From an uncultured Lachnospiraceae bacterium (lineage in GTDB: Bacteria > Bacillota_A > Clostridia > Lachnospirales > Lachnospiraceae), in assembly GCA_910585655.1 (NCBI GenBank), contig CAJUFW010000001.1, forward strand, positions 1 to 64,000: a DNA stretch of 64,000 bases, written 5' to 3'. The translations under genes were made by a program, and so were the position numbers. Below are positions 7,704 to 16,496 of this stretch, piece by piece; position 1 is the stretch's first letter, and every line of letters begins with the position of its first letter. The notes under the pieces are model-generated. The model ran no database searches. It was not told the origin of the DNA and worked only from the letters and a program-made list of their open reading frames with translations.

Positions 7704-10370
7704 ATGAAACAGGAAAAAAACGAAAGGAGAGGTTCTCCTTATTTAGCGCAGCGGACGGCGGCAGGAGCGTTGGCACTGGCACTGGGGATTTCTACGCTGG
7801 GCTATACAGGATATCAGGAGCGTGTGAAAGCGCGCGCCGCAGAAAAACAGATTGTCACCGTAACCGCATCTACCTTGAATGTGCGTACCGGCGCGGGGAC
7901 AGGCTATGAAAAGGTAGTCAGCAATGGAAGCTCCGTCTTTTTAAAAGAAGGGGAAACCGCGCAGGTACTGCAAGAGCAGAACGGATGGTATCAGGTCAGT
8001 TTTCCTTTTGAGGGCGAAAAAGTGACAGGATATATCAGCGGGAATTACGTAAAACTCTCAGACCAGTCTGTGGATGCAGGCAGTAATTTATCTACGGAGG
8101 AAGAAGAGAGCAGTACGGATTCCAAAGTGACTACAGTAGTAGAAAAACTTCCGCTAGAGGTTCCAGGCAAGGTGACGGCAGACGTGTTAAGAGTTCGGAA
8201 GGGAGCCGGAACGAAATACGATCAGCTTATGGTAGGAAAAGAAGCGGTTTCTTTAAAAAAGGGCGATAAGGTGACGATTACCAGCAGAAAGGCATCCGGT
8301 GGGGAATATTGGTATAAGATTTCTTTTACATATAACGGGAAAAAGAAAACAGGTTATGTTTCCTCGGAATATGTCACATTAACAGCAAAAAGCGGGAGCA
8401 GCATCAATGTAAAAGGTTCGATTACCCGCGCGCTTTATCCGCGCACCACGACAACGGCTTCTAAAAAATATATTGTAACATATAATAAAAAGAAGATGGC
8501 GGTAAAGCCGGGGAAAAAATGTATTATTACCGGGGAAAAAACGGTAAAGGGGGTAAAATGGTATCAGATTAAGTTTTACTACGGGAAAAAGCTGCTGACC
8601 GGTTATGTCCTGGCAAAGTATGTAGATTTTCGTCAGACAGAAGTAGTTACAACCATAACGTCTCCAGAGGAAAATACTCCGGGAAATAGTTCTGGGGGAA
8701 ATAGCTCTGGGGGAGATAATTCGAGCGGCGGTTCTTCCGGCAATACGATTCCGGGCGGAGAGGATACGGGCGGGAGCGACACAACGTTTCAGGTGCAGCC
8801 AGGCGTCGTAATCAACGGACCTACCGAAGTGCGGGTAGCAGCCGGATATTTTAGTGAACTGGTAAAAGATAGTACGACAGGCGCGAGCCATACGTTAACC
8901 AACGGACAAGCCGTGACGGTTTATGATAAGACAGATGTAGACGGGAATAGCTGGTATTTAGTGACCTATGAAACAAGCCACGGCGTTGGTTTAGGCTATG
9001 TGCCGGCAGCGTTGATACAGCTTGGCGGTACGGCAGATACGCCGTCCGGCGGTTCGGGTTCCGCTCTAAATGATGCAGAATTTGAAGCGAGTATGAACCA
9101 GCAGGGCTTCCCGGAAAGTTATAAGCCATATTTAAGGACGCTTCATGCGGCGCATCCTTATTGGGTATTTGAGGCAAAGCAGACAGGGCTTGACTGGTCT
9201 ACCGTGATTGAAAATGAGAGCGGCGTCGGTCAGAACCTGATTGAAAACCATAAAAATTTGGCATGGAAATCTATGGAGACAGGGGCTTATAATTGGAAAA
9301 CAGATAAATTTATACCATATGATGGAAGTACCTGGGTAACGGCTTCTAAGGAAGCAGTCGAATATTATATGGATCCTAGGAACTTTTTAACGGAAAGCGG
9401 GATCTTTCAGTTTGAACTGCTTTCCTACCAACCTGCTTATCAGACAGAGGCAGGCGTAGAATCGATTTTAAGCGGAACGCCTATGCGGGGAGCCACTTAT
9501 ACGTATACCGATGACAACGGTCGTCAGCAGACGATTTCCTATGCGAAAAGCTTTTTGGAAGCGGCGCTTTATTCCGGGGTCAGCCCATACCATTTGGCAA
9601 GCCGTTCCAAGCAGGAAATTGTAACAAGCAGCACTTCTTTAAGCTCCAGTGTCAGCGGTAAAGTCAGCGGTTATGAAGGACTTTACAACTTTTACAACAT
9701 CGGTGCAACCCACAGTACGGCAGCGGGCGGAGCGATTATCAACGGGCTGAAATATGCTCAAAGCGGGACGCCTGGGAAGCAGTACAGCAGTACCCTGAGT
9801 TTTAACGATTATATTATGATTCCGTGGAACAATTCCTATCGGTCAATCGTAGGCGGAGCTGCCTTTATCGGGTATAATTATATCCAGAGAGGACAAAATA
9901 CGGTTTATCTGGAGAAGTTTAATGTGACGGAAAATTCGACCTATTCTCATCAGTATATGGCAAATGTGGAAGCGGCTGCTTCCGAGTCTGCCAAGACGGC
10001 AGCAGCATATCGTCAGCTTGCCGATACGCCGATTTTATTTTCCATTCCGGTGTATCAAAATATGCCGGCGACAGCTTGCCCGGCTCCGGTGGATAAAAAG
10101 AATCCGAACAACTGGTTAAAAACACTGGCGGTAGACGGCTATTCTTTAACGCCTACTTTCGATCCGGCTTCCGAGCAGGCGTATGGCTTAATCGTAGGGA
10201 AGGAAGTAACCCAGGTAACGCTGAATGCGGAAGCGGTCAGCAGTAAGGCTACGGTCACGGGCGCTGGTACAATCAACTTAAAACCAGGTAATAATCAGGC
10301 GATGATAGTAGTGACTGCCGAAAACGGAGAAGTACGGGTCTATGTGGTAAATATTACAAGAGAGAGCTAA
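7704..10370 (+). CDS. Secreted SH3-domain cell-wall beta-N-acetylglucosaminidase (GH73-like)
   Basis: 888 residues. A basic N-terminus followed by LAQRTAAGALALALGISTLGY is a signal or anchor segment. Four bacterial SH3 repeats follow: TVTASTLNVRTGAGTGYE (about 45-115), VTADVLRVRKGAGTKYD (about 150-230), a divergent basic one with WYQIKFYYGKKLLTGYV (about 240-310), and one ending GLGYVPAALIQL (about 365-445). A Gly/Ser linker precedes the catalytic part (about 455-780), which carries WSTVIENESGVGQNL and YNFYNIGATHSTAAGGAI as in LytD-type glucosaminidases. A C-terminal cadherin-like beta-sandwich (about 800-888) closes the protein. It probably binds and trims peptidoglycan at the surface. ATG 7704 has AAAGGA upstream. 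The next gene shares the cadherin-like domain, and the two are probably co-expressed. Confidence 0.85.
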   Translation: MKQEKNERRGSPYLAQRTAAGALALALGISTLGYTGYQERVKARAAEKQIVTVTASTLNVRTGAGTGYEKVVSNGSSVFLKEGETAQVLQEQNGWYQVSFPFEGEKVTGYISGNYVKLSDQSVDAGSNLSTEEEESSTDSKVTTVVEKLPLEVPGKVTADVLRVRKGAGTKYDQLMVGKEAVSLKKGDKVTITSRKASGGEYWYKISFTYNGKKKTGYVSSEYVTLTAKSGSSINVKGSITRALYPRTTTTASKKYIVTYNKKKMAVKPGKKCIITGEKTVKGVKWYQIKFYYGKKLLTGYVLAKYVDFRQTEVVTTITSPEENTPGNSSGGNSSGGDNSSGGSSGNTIPGGEDTGGSDTTFQVQPGVVINGPTEVRVAAGYFSELVKDSTTGASHTLTNGQAVTVYDKTDVDGNSWYLVTYETSHGVGLGYVPAALIQLGGTADTPSGGSGSALNDAEFEASMNQQGFPESYKPYLRTLHAAHPYWVFEAKQTGLDWSTVIENESGVGQNLIENHKNLAWKSMETGAYNWKTDKFIPYDGSTWVTASKEAVEYYMDPRNFLTESGIFQFELLSYQPAYQTEAGVESILSGTPMRGATYTYTDDNGRQQTISYAKSFLEAALYSGVSPYHLASRSKQEIVTSSTSLSSSVSGKVSGYEGLYNFYNIGATHSTAAGGAIINGLKYAQSGTPGKQYSSTLSFNDYIMIPWNNSYRSIVGGAAFIGYNYIQRGQNTVYLEKFNVTENSTYSHQYMANVEAAASESAKTAAAYRQLADTPILFSIPVYQNMPATACPAPVDKKNPNNWLKTLAVDGYSLTPTFDPASEQAYGLIVGKEVTQVTLNAEAVSSKATVTGAGTINLKPGNNQAMIVVTAENGEVRVYVVNITRES

Positions 10371-10389
10371 AACGGTGAAAATTTGCAGA

Positions 10390-10423
10390 CCTGAACCCAT
10401 CCTTTATCGTGGATGGGTTCAGG
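10390..10423. repeat. Perfect 13-bp hairpin between the two surface-protein genes
   Basis: CCTGAACCCATCC (10390-10402) and GGATGGGTTCAGG (10411-10423) pair perfectly around an 8-base loop. No T-run follows; the AGGAGG of the next gene starts 2 bases later. It may be an mRNA-processing or translation-tuning hairpin rather than a terminator. Confidence 0.8.
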
Positions 10424-10436
10424 CAGGAGGATGTAT

Positions 10437-11789
10437 ATGAAACAGGGAAGAAACCGAATAAGAACAGTATGGCAGAGACTGGCGACAGTCTTCTGCCTTT
10501 TTCTGGTGATTGGGCTTTGTCTGACAGCAGGAAGGTTAGCCGGCAGCGGTCTTTTGGTTCAGGCAGCAAGCGCTTCGATCAGCATTGAAACAGAGGAAAC
10601 GACAATCCAAGTGGGGGATATCATTACGGTTCGACTGGTGATTGAAAGCGCGGATCGTCTGGGAGATTTTGAAGCGTTTTTAACGTATCAGGCTTCGGTG
10701 TTAGAATTTGAAGAGGCGGAAGCTCCGGCAACAGGCGGCGACGGAACGATCCGTATTAGCGATATCGAGCCGATGGAACGAACCAGAAAGCGGACGTATG
10801 AACTGATGTTTCGAGCCGTAGGAATCGGCGGCTGTGAGATTGCCATTCAGAACAAAGCACATGTTTATGCGGATGACGGCGGAAAGGAGATGTCGGTTTC
10901 AAGCAATACGCTTTCCATTCAGGTTACTTCATCGGATCAGGCGAGCAGCGAAACAAAGCTGCAGGATTTAAAGGTAAGCCCTGGTAGCCTGACGCCGGAG
11001 TTTTCGGCGGAAACAGAGAGCTATGAAGTAGAGGTAGAGGACGTAACATCTTTGGTGATCAGCGCCGTACCGGAAGACACAAAGGCGACAGTTGCCGTAC
11101 AGGGAAACGAGGAGTTTTCCGATGGAGAAAATTTGGTTGAGATAACCGTGACTGCGGAAAATGCAGACAGCCGGGTATATCGGATACATGTGTTTAAAAA
11201 TGTTTCCAGAGAAGACGATACCTCTACTCCAGGAGAGGAAGAACCGGACAATACAGAGGAAGAAGAGAGTGAGGAGAACGAAGAATCCGGTTTTTCGTTA
11301 AAGGAAAGAGGCGATAGTGTAGAACTATCCGGGCAGTACCGATATTTGGTTTCTAAAGCGCCGCAGACTGCCGTTGCCGGGCTTCCAGAAGGATATACCC
11401 CTTATAACCTGATGCTGTATGGAAAACGGATACCAGCTTATAAAGAAGCCTCGTCGGATCAGACAGAAACCGGAGAGCCTTCTAACGTGCTGGTTTATGT
11501 GGAAGGAAGTATGGGCGAGGACGGAGAGATATTAAGAGGGAACGCCGGTTTTTATGAATTTGACATCAAAAGTAAAACGATGGAAAAAATTCGGTTCCGC
11601 AGCATAGAAAAAGAAGTAGAAAGTTGGAAAGAGGTTGACACAGAGGCGCCTTGGATATTATATATTATAATAGCAGGGTTAATAGCGCTTTGTACTATTT
11701 TGGGAATCGCGTTGGTTCAGGTAGGGAAGAAATATTATGAAACAAAGCAAAACACCAGTCTAAACAACATCAGGCAGAGACGACGGTAA
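10437..11789 (+). CDS. Cohesin-domain membrane-anchored surface protein
   Basis: 450 residues. The parts are a signal peptide (VFCLFLVIGLCLTAG), a cohesin-like beta-sandwich (about 40-165; SIETEETTIQVGDIITVRLVI, GDFEAFLTYQASVLEFE), a cadherin-like beta-sandwich (about 175-260; KLQDLKVSPGSLTPEFS, ending VYRIHVFK), an acidic Glu-rich linker (EEEPDNTEEEESEENEES), a second folded part, and a C-terminal membrane helix (WILYIIIAGLIALCTILGIALV) with a short basic tail. Cohesins bind dockerin or related partners in surface assemblies; the partner is not in this window. AGGAGG at 10425-10430 is best placed for ATG 10437, although ATG 10431 is also in frame. It follows the SH3 glucosaminidase and shares its cadherin-like domain type, suggesting a joint envelope role. 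Confidence 0.8.
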   Translation: MKQGRNRIRTVWQRLATVFCLFLVIGLCLTAGRLAGSGLLVQAASASISIETEETTIQVGDIITVRLVIESADRLGDFEAFLTYQASVLEFEEAEAPATGGDGTIRISDIEPMERTRKRTYELMFRAVGIGGCEIAIQNKAHVYADDGGKEMSVSSNTLSIQVTSSDQASSETKLQDLKVSPGSLTPEFSAETESYEVEVEDVTSLVISAVPEDTKATVAVQGNEEFSDGENLVEITVTAENADSRVYRIHVFKNVSREDDTSTPGEEEPDNTEEEESEENEESGFSLKERGDSVELSGQYRYLVSKAPQTAVAGLPEGYTPYNLMLYGKRIPAYKEASSDQTETGEPSNVLVYVEGSMGEDGEILRGNAGFYEFDIKSKTMEKIRFRSIEKEVESWKEVDTEAPWILYIIIAGLIALCTILGIALVQVGKKYYETKQNTSLNNIRQRRR

Positions 11790-11850
11790 GAACGGCTGCC
11801 ATATCAAGCTTGGCGGAGTAAGAAAAGATCCACCAGAAGGGAGGAACCAT

Positions 11851-12381
11851 ATGTTGTGCGACAGATGTAAAATGAAAGAAGCAAAGATCTATTATACGGA
11901 AATTACAGGTGGGAAAAAGATCGAGCAGCATCTGTGTGAAGACTGTGCGGCAGAACTGACTAGCTTTCAAAAGGAGATTCCGTTAGAAAGTCTTCTGTCC
12001 GGATTATTGGGGATAGGAAGCGGTAGCAGCCGGGAACGTGTCTGTCAGGTTTGCGGGATGAGTTACCAGGAGTTTCAGAAAGTAGGAAAGTTCGGGTGTG
12101 AAAATTGTTATAAAATTTTTGGGCGGCTTCATCAGGGGACGCTAAAGCGGATTCAGGGTGCGACTGCCCATACAGGAAAAATCGCTGCTTCCTGGCAGCA
12201 GGAAAGCTTTAAACAGCAGGAAAAAGAAGAACAGCCGGATCCGCTTTTATTAAAAAAAGCCCTGGAGGAAGCGATTGCCAAAGAGGAATATGAAGAAGCT
12301 GCCAGGCTACGGGATGAAATCCGAAGCATCAAAGCCTCCAAAGAGAAGGGAGGATGTAGCGAATGTCAGAAAAACAAGTGA
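11851..12381 (+). CDS. mcsA: Protein-arginine kinase activator McsA
   Basis: 176 residues. McsA is a zinc-binding partner that activates the McsB arginine kinase. It has two CxxC-type zinc modules (MLCDRCKMKEAKIYY with HLCEDCAAEL, then CQVCGMSY with CENCYKIF) and a C-terminal UVR motif (about 135-170; ALEEAIAKEEYEEAARLRDEIRSI) of the kind that contacts ClpC. The length is normal. A GGGAGG ribosome site precedes it. It overlaps mcsB by 19 bases, so the two are translationally coupled. In many Firmicutes the order is ctsR-mcsA-mcsB-clpC. Here ctsR is absent and an unrelated surface-protein gene lies upstream. Confidence 0.93.
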   Translation: MLCDRCKMKEAKIYYTEITGGKKIEQHLCEDCAAELTSFQKEIPLESLLSGLLGIGSGSSRERVCQVCGMSYQEFQKVGKFGCENCYKIFGRLHQGTLKRIQGATAHTGKIAASWQQESFKQQEKEEQPDPLLLKKALEEAIAKEEYEEAARLRDEIRSIKASKEKGGCSECQKNK

Positions 12382-13430
12382 AATGGTATGAAGTAAAAGG
12401 AGAAGAAAGCGACGTAGTGATTTCCTGCCGGGTACGCTTAGCGAGAAATTTAAAAAAATATCCTTTTTCTGTAAAACTTCAGCCAGAACAGGCTATAAAG
12501 CTGGTAGAGGAGATTGGAGTCTGCGCCAAACTTCTCCAGGAACAGATGCCGGCAGGCTCCGAAGAGGAAAAGGAATATCTGTTCTGTCCGTTTCAGGCAT
12601 TGACAGAGGTAGATAAACAGGCGCTTGTAGAGCGTCATGTCGTCAGCCCTGCTTTTGCCGGAAAAAAGCAGGCGACGGGTTTGATTTTGTCCGAGGACGA
12701 ATCGTTAGGCGTGATGATTAACGAAGAGGATCATATCCGAATCCAGGCGATTTCCGGAGGGATGAATATGGCAGAAGTCTGGGAGCGTGCAAACCGGGCA
12801 GACGATATTTTGGATCAGGCGCTTTCGTTTGCATATGACCGTCAATACGGTTATCTGACATCCTGTCCGACCAACGTCGGCACAGGGCTGCGGGCGTCTT
12901 ATATGATGTTTTTACCGGCGTTGACCAGCGCAAACCGGATTGCGCAGCTAGCAGAGGAAATGTCTGCTTATGGAATTGTCCTGCGGGGTATTTACGGAGA
13001 AGGCTCTTCGGCTATCGGAGACATTTATCAGGTTTCCAACCAAAGAACGCTCGGCAATTCCGAACAGGAAATCATGGAAAACTTAAATCATGTCGTCAGG
13101 CAGGTGATTCGCCAGGAACGACGGCGTAGGGAATTTATGCTGGAAAAACATTACGATGAACTAGAAGATCAGGTACATCGTTCTTATGGTGTTTTAAAAT
13201 ATGCTATGAAAATCCCTTCCTCCGACGCGATTACGCTGTTAGGGCAGCTTAAACTTGGTGTAGATTCCGGGCTTATCCGAATGAAAGAAGAATTTCCGTT
13301 TTATCAGCTTGTAATCGCTGTACAACGCGCCAATATCCAGATGCAGATCGGACGAGGCTGTGGGAATCTCCAGCGGGATAAGTACCGGGCAGAATATATC
13401 AGGCAGAACCTGCCGGAGCTGGCAGGATAA
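12363..13430 (+). CDS. mcsB: Protein arginine kinase McsB
   Basis: 355 residues with the phosphagen (guanido) kinase fold. McsB phosphorylates arginines on misfolded proteins and so marks them for ClpC-ClpP. Visible signatures are VVISCRVRLARNLKKYPF near the N-terminus, the active-site loop TSCPTNVGTGLRAS (about 160-173), and RGIYGEGSSAIGDIYQVSNQRTLG (about 218-241). The start ATG at 12363 lies inside the end of mcsA and has GGAGG upstream. It is followed after 55 bases by clpC. Confidence 0.95.
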   Translation: MSEKQVKWYEVKGEESDVVISCRVRLARNLKKYPFSVKLQPEQAIKLVEEIGVCAKLLQEQMPAGSEEEKEYLFCPFQALTEVDKQALVERHVVSPAFAGKKQATGLILSEDESLGVMINEEDHIRIQAISGGMNMAEVWERANRADDILDQALSFAYDRQYGYLTSCPTNVGTGLRASYMMFLPALTSANRIAQLAEEMSAYGIVLRGIYGEGSSAIGDIYQVSNQRTLGNSEQEIMENLNHVVRQVIRQERRRREFMLEKHYDELEDQVHRSYGVLKYAMKIPSSDAITLLGQLKLGVDSGLIRMKEEFPFYQLVIAVQRANIQMQIGRGCGNLQRDKYRAEYIRQNLPELAG

Positions 13431-13485
13431 GAAAAATTAAAAATTGAAGTTTTTTTAAAGGAACAGAAAGTGAGGCAAAGACAGA

Positions 13486-15927
13486 ATGCAGGATAAATTT
13501 ACAGAGCAGGCAAGAGCCGCGCTGCAGGTAGCCACAGAAACAGCCTATGAGCTGTCCCATAACTATGTGGGGACGGAGCATTTGCTGATTGGGCTGTTGG
13601 GAGTGGATGGTGTAGCGGGGCAGGTGCTAGAGGAAAACGGCGTAGACGGCGGACGGATTTTGGAAATGGTCAACCGTCTGATTGCTTCGGGCGGAACGGC
13701 TGCCGTGGCATCCGAGGACGCTATGACGCCGCGGGCAAAGCGGATTTTAGAGCAGGCTTACCGGGAGTCGGTGCGCTTAGGGGCGCAGCTAATCGGCACG
13801 GAGCATATTTTGATTGCGCTGCTAAAAGAGCCTGACTGTATTGCGGTACGGCTGCTTTCGACGGTAGGCGTCAATATTCAAAAGGTCTACATTGATATTT
13901 TGACCGCGATTGGGCAGGATGTCAATACGGCAAAAGGGGAATATATGTCTCAGAAAAACCGGAACCGGCATCGTTCCTCGACTCCGGTTTTGGATCAGTA
14001 TAGCCGGGATTTGACGGCATACGCCAGAGATGGTAAGCTGGATCCGGTGATTGGGCGTGAACAGGAAATCCAACGTGTGATTCAGATCATGAGCCGCCGT
14101 ACCAAAAACAATCCGTGCCTGATCGGCGAGCCTGGCGTAGGTAAAACAGCCGTTGCCGAGGGTCTGGCAGCTAAAATCGTAGAGGGAAACGTACCAGATA
14201 CCATCCGAGATAAACGGGTAGTGACGCTGGATATTTCCGGGATGGTGGCTGGTTCTAAATACCGCGGGGAATTTGAAGAGCGGATCAAACGAGTGATGCA
14301 GGAAGTCATGAATGATGGAAATGTGTTGTTGTTTATTGATGAAATTCATACGATTATCGGCGCCGGGGGCGCAGAAGGAGCCTTGGATGCCTCCAATATT
14401 TTAAAGCCTTCTCTGGCGCGGGGAGAACTGCAGGTATTAGGCGCTACGACCAGGGAAGAGTACCGGAAGCATATCGAAAAGGATGCTGCTCTGGAGAGGC
14501 GTTTCCAGCCGGTAGTAGTCGAGGAGCCGTCCGAGCAGGAAACCGTGCTGATTTTAAAAGGGCTGAGGGATCGCTATGAAGCCCATCATAAGGTACGGAT
14601 TACCGATGAAGCCATCGAGGCAGCAACAAAGCTTTCTATCCGCTATATCAACGACCGTTACCTGCCGGATAAGGCGATTGACCTGATTGACGAGGCAGCT
14701 TCTCATGTACGTCTTTCGACGTATGTAGAATCGCCTGAGGTAAAGGAATGCGAGGAACAGATTCAGGCGCTTGAGGAGAAAAAAGAGGAAGCTATCAAAC
14801 AGGAAGCGTATGAGCGAGCCGGAGAGATCAAAAAGGAGCAGGAAGCGCTAAAGGCAAGGCTCAATGAGCTGCATGTACAGCAGGAACAGGATCGGCAGGA
14901 AAACCGTCTGGTAGTCGGGGAAAACGAAGTGGCGGATATCGTCTCAAGCTGGACTAAAATCCCTGTACAAAAGCTGGCAGAAGAAGAGACCGATCGTTTA
15001 AGAAGATTGGAAAGCATTCTGCACGAGCGGGTGATTGGGCAGGAGGAAGCTGTCGGTGCAGTTGCCAGGGCGATCCGGCGCGGTCGGGTCGGTTTAAAAG
15101 ATCCAAACCGTCCGATTGGTTCTTTCCTGTTTTTAGGGCCAACAGGCGTAGGAAAAACCGAGCTGTCAAAAACCTTGGCAGATGCGATGTTCGGCAGTGA
15201 ACATGCGATGATCCGGGTCGATATGTCAGAATATATGGAAAAACACAGCGTATCAAAACTGATCGGTTCGCCGCCAGGCTACGTCGGCTATGACGAGGGG
15301 GGACAGCTCAGTGAAAAAGTACGTCAAAATCCGTATTCCGTCATATTGTTTGACGAGATTGAAAAAGCGCATCCAGACGTCTTTAACATTTTGCTGCAAG
15401 TGTTGGATGACGGGCATATTACCGATTCCCAGGGACGGCGGATCAGCTTTAAAAATACGATTATCATTATGACCTCCAATGCCGGAGCGCAGCGTATCCT
15501 CAGCCCGAAAACATTGGGATTTTCTGCGGCTAACGATGAGAACGCCAGCTATGAGACGATGAAAAACAATGTGATGGAAGAAGTCAGACATATTTTTAAA
15601 CCAGAGTTTTTAAACCGGATTGACGAAACCATCGTATTCCATACTTTGACCAAAGACAATCTCTGTGAAATCGTGCGGGTGCTGCTTTCTGCGATTGCCA
15701 CCCGTACCAAGGAGCAGATGGGGATTGTTCTTTCGGTGACAGAGGAAGCGTATCAGTTGTTGGCAGAGGCGGGATTTGATCAGAACTATGGAGCCAGACC
15801 GCTAAAACGAAGCATCCAAAGCAAGGTAGAGGATAAGCTGGCGGAAGAGATTTTAGAAGGAAAGGTACAGGCGGGCGATACCGTAACGGTGGACGCCAAA
15901 GAAGGAGCAATTATATTCCAAAAATAA
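13486..15927 (+). CDS. clpC: ATP-dependent Clp protease ATP-binding subunit ClpC
   Basis: 813 residues. ClpC is a Hsp100 unfoldase that feeds proteins to ClpP. The order is two N-terminal Clp repeats (about 1-150, with [13 protein letters not shown] and [12 protein letters not shown]), AAA module 1 with GEPGVGKTA (about 210) and LFIDEIHTI, a UVR middle domain ([22 protein letters not shown], about 430-455), AAA module 2 with GPTGVGKTE (about 548) and [13 protein letters not shown], and the C-terminal D2 domain ([10 protein letters not shown]). Length and motifs are normal. It ends the mcsA-mcsB-clpC operon. No clear intrinsic terminator follows, only an AT-rich stretch. Confidence 0.96.
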   Translation: MQDKFTEQARAALQVATETAYELSHNYVGTEHLLIGLLGVDGVAGQVLEENGVDGGRILEMVNRLIASGGTAAVASEDAMTPRAKRILEQAYRESVRLGAQLIGTEHILIALLKEPDCIAVRLLSTVGVNIQKVYIDILTAIGQDVNTAKGEYMSQKNRNRHRSSTPVLDQYSRDLTAYARDGKLDPVIGREQEIQRVIQIMSRRTKNNPCLIGEPGVGKTAVAEGLAAKIVEGNVPDTIRDKRVVTLDISGMVAGSKYRGEFEERIKRVMQEVMNDGNVLLFIDEIHTIIGAGGAEGALDASNILKPSLARGELQVLGATTREEYRKHIEKDAALERRFQPVVVEEPSEQETVLILKGLRDRYEAHHKVRITDEAIEAATKLSIRYINDRYLPDKAIDLIDEAASHVRLSTYVESPEVKECEEQIQALEEKKEEAIKQEAYERAGEIKKEQEALKARLNELHVQQEQDRQENRLVVGENEVADIVSSWTKIPVQKLAEEETDRLRRLESILHERVIGQEEAVGAVARAIRRGRVGLKDPNRPIGSFLFLGPTGVGKTELSKTLADAMFGSEHAMIRVDMSEYMEKHSVSKLIGSPPGYVGYDEGGQLSEKVRQNPYSVILFDEIEKAHPDVFNILLQVLDDGHITDSQGRRISFKNTIIIMTSNAGAQRILSPKTLGFSAANDENASYETMKNNVMEEVRHIFKPEFLNRIDETIVFHTLTKDNLCEIVRVLLSAIATRTKEQMGIVLSVTEEAYQLLAEAGFDQNYGARPLKRSIQSKVEDKLAEEILEGKVQAGDTVTVDAKEGAIIFQK

Positions 15928-15998
15928 AAAAGAAAATTTTTAGAATAAGGAAATATTTATCTAGATCTTTTGAAGAAACTATTGTAAAATATCAGTAG

Positions 15999-16036
15999 GG
16001 CTACCTGCCAAAAGTTAGGATAACTTGGCAGGCTGA
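15999..16036. promoter_or_regulatory. Leader hairpin before the small conserved gene and radA
   Basis: CTGCCAA (16005-16011) and TTGGCAG (16025-16031) pair, and GTT/AAC extends the stem past a 2-base bulge to a small AGGAT loop. It is followed by GCTGACCGAGAAGG. No T-run follows, so it is not a terminator. It does not match a riboswitch class I can recognise. Confidence 0.45.
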
Positions 16037-16077
16037 CCGAGAAGGATTTTATATTGAAACACCAGGAGGATAAGATC

Positions 16078-16491
16078 ATGGCAGTAGTAGAAGAATTGAT
16101 TCGCAGCGAAGAGGACGGGACACTAAGCTTTGGCAATTTTACGTTGCCTCAAAAGTCAAAGGTGAACGAATTTGAGCATGGCGGCGATATCTACAAAGTA
16201 AAAACCTACAATGAGATAACCAAGCTGGAGAAAAACGGCATGTTTGTATACGAGTCCGTACCAGGGACCGCTGTCTTTCATTTTGAGCAGACGGAGACAA
16301 GCGTCAGCTTCCAGGTAGAGGCATCCGAGGATGTACAGATTACCTTGGGGATGGAGGAAGAAAAGGAGTACAAGGTGTTTGTCGATCAGACACAGGTCGG
16401 CAAAATGAAGACCGGCTTAGGCGGTAAGCTGACCATCAGCGTCGAAATGGAAGCCGGAAGGGCGGCTGACGTGACGATTACCGAGGCATAA
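16078..16491 (+). CDS. Small conserved protein of unknown function upstream of radA
   Basis: 137 residues. It begins MAVVEELIRSEEDGTLSFGNF and is rich in beta-strand patterns and acidic residues, with no signal peptide or membrane segment. Lachnospiraceae relatives are often labelled endosialidase in databases (recall), but nothing here shows a glycosidase active site, so that name should not be trusted. ATG 16078 is chosen over the TTG at 16054 because AGGAGG at 16064-16069 lies 8 bases before it. radA starts 6 bases after the stop, so they form one operon. Confidence 0.7.
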   Translation: MAVVEELIRSEEDGTLSFGNFTLPQKSKVNEFEHGGDIYKVKTYNEITKLEKNGMFVYESVPGTAVFHFEQTETSVSFQVEASEDVQITLGMEEEKEYKVFVDQTQVGKMKTGLGGKLTISVEMEAGRAADVTITEA

Positions 16492-16496
16492 AGACA

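Noticed and set aside
16078..16491. Endosialidase
   Set aside because: Database relatives carry this name, but the 137-residue protein shows no catalytic domain or tail-spike features.
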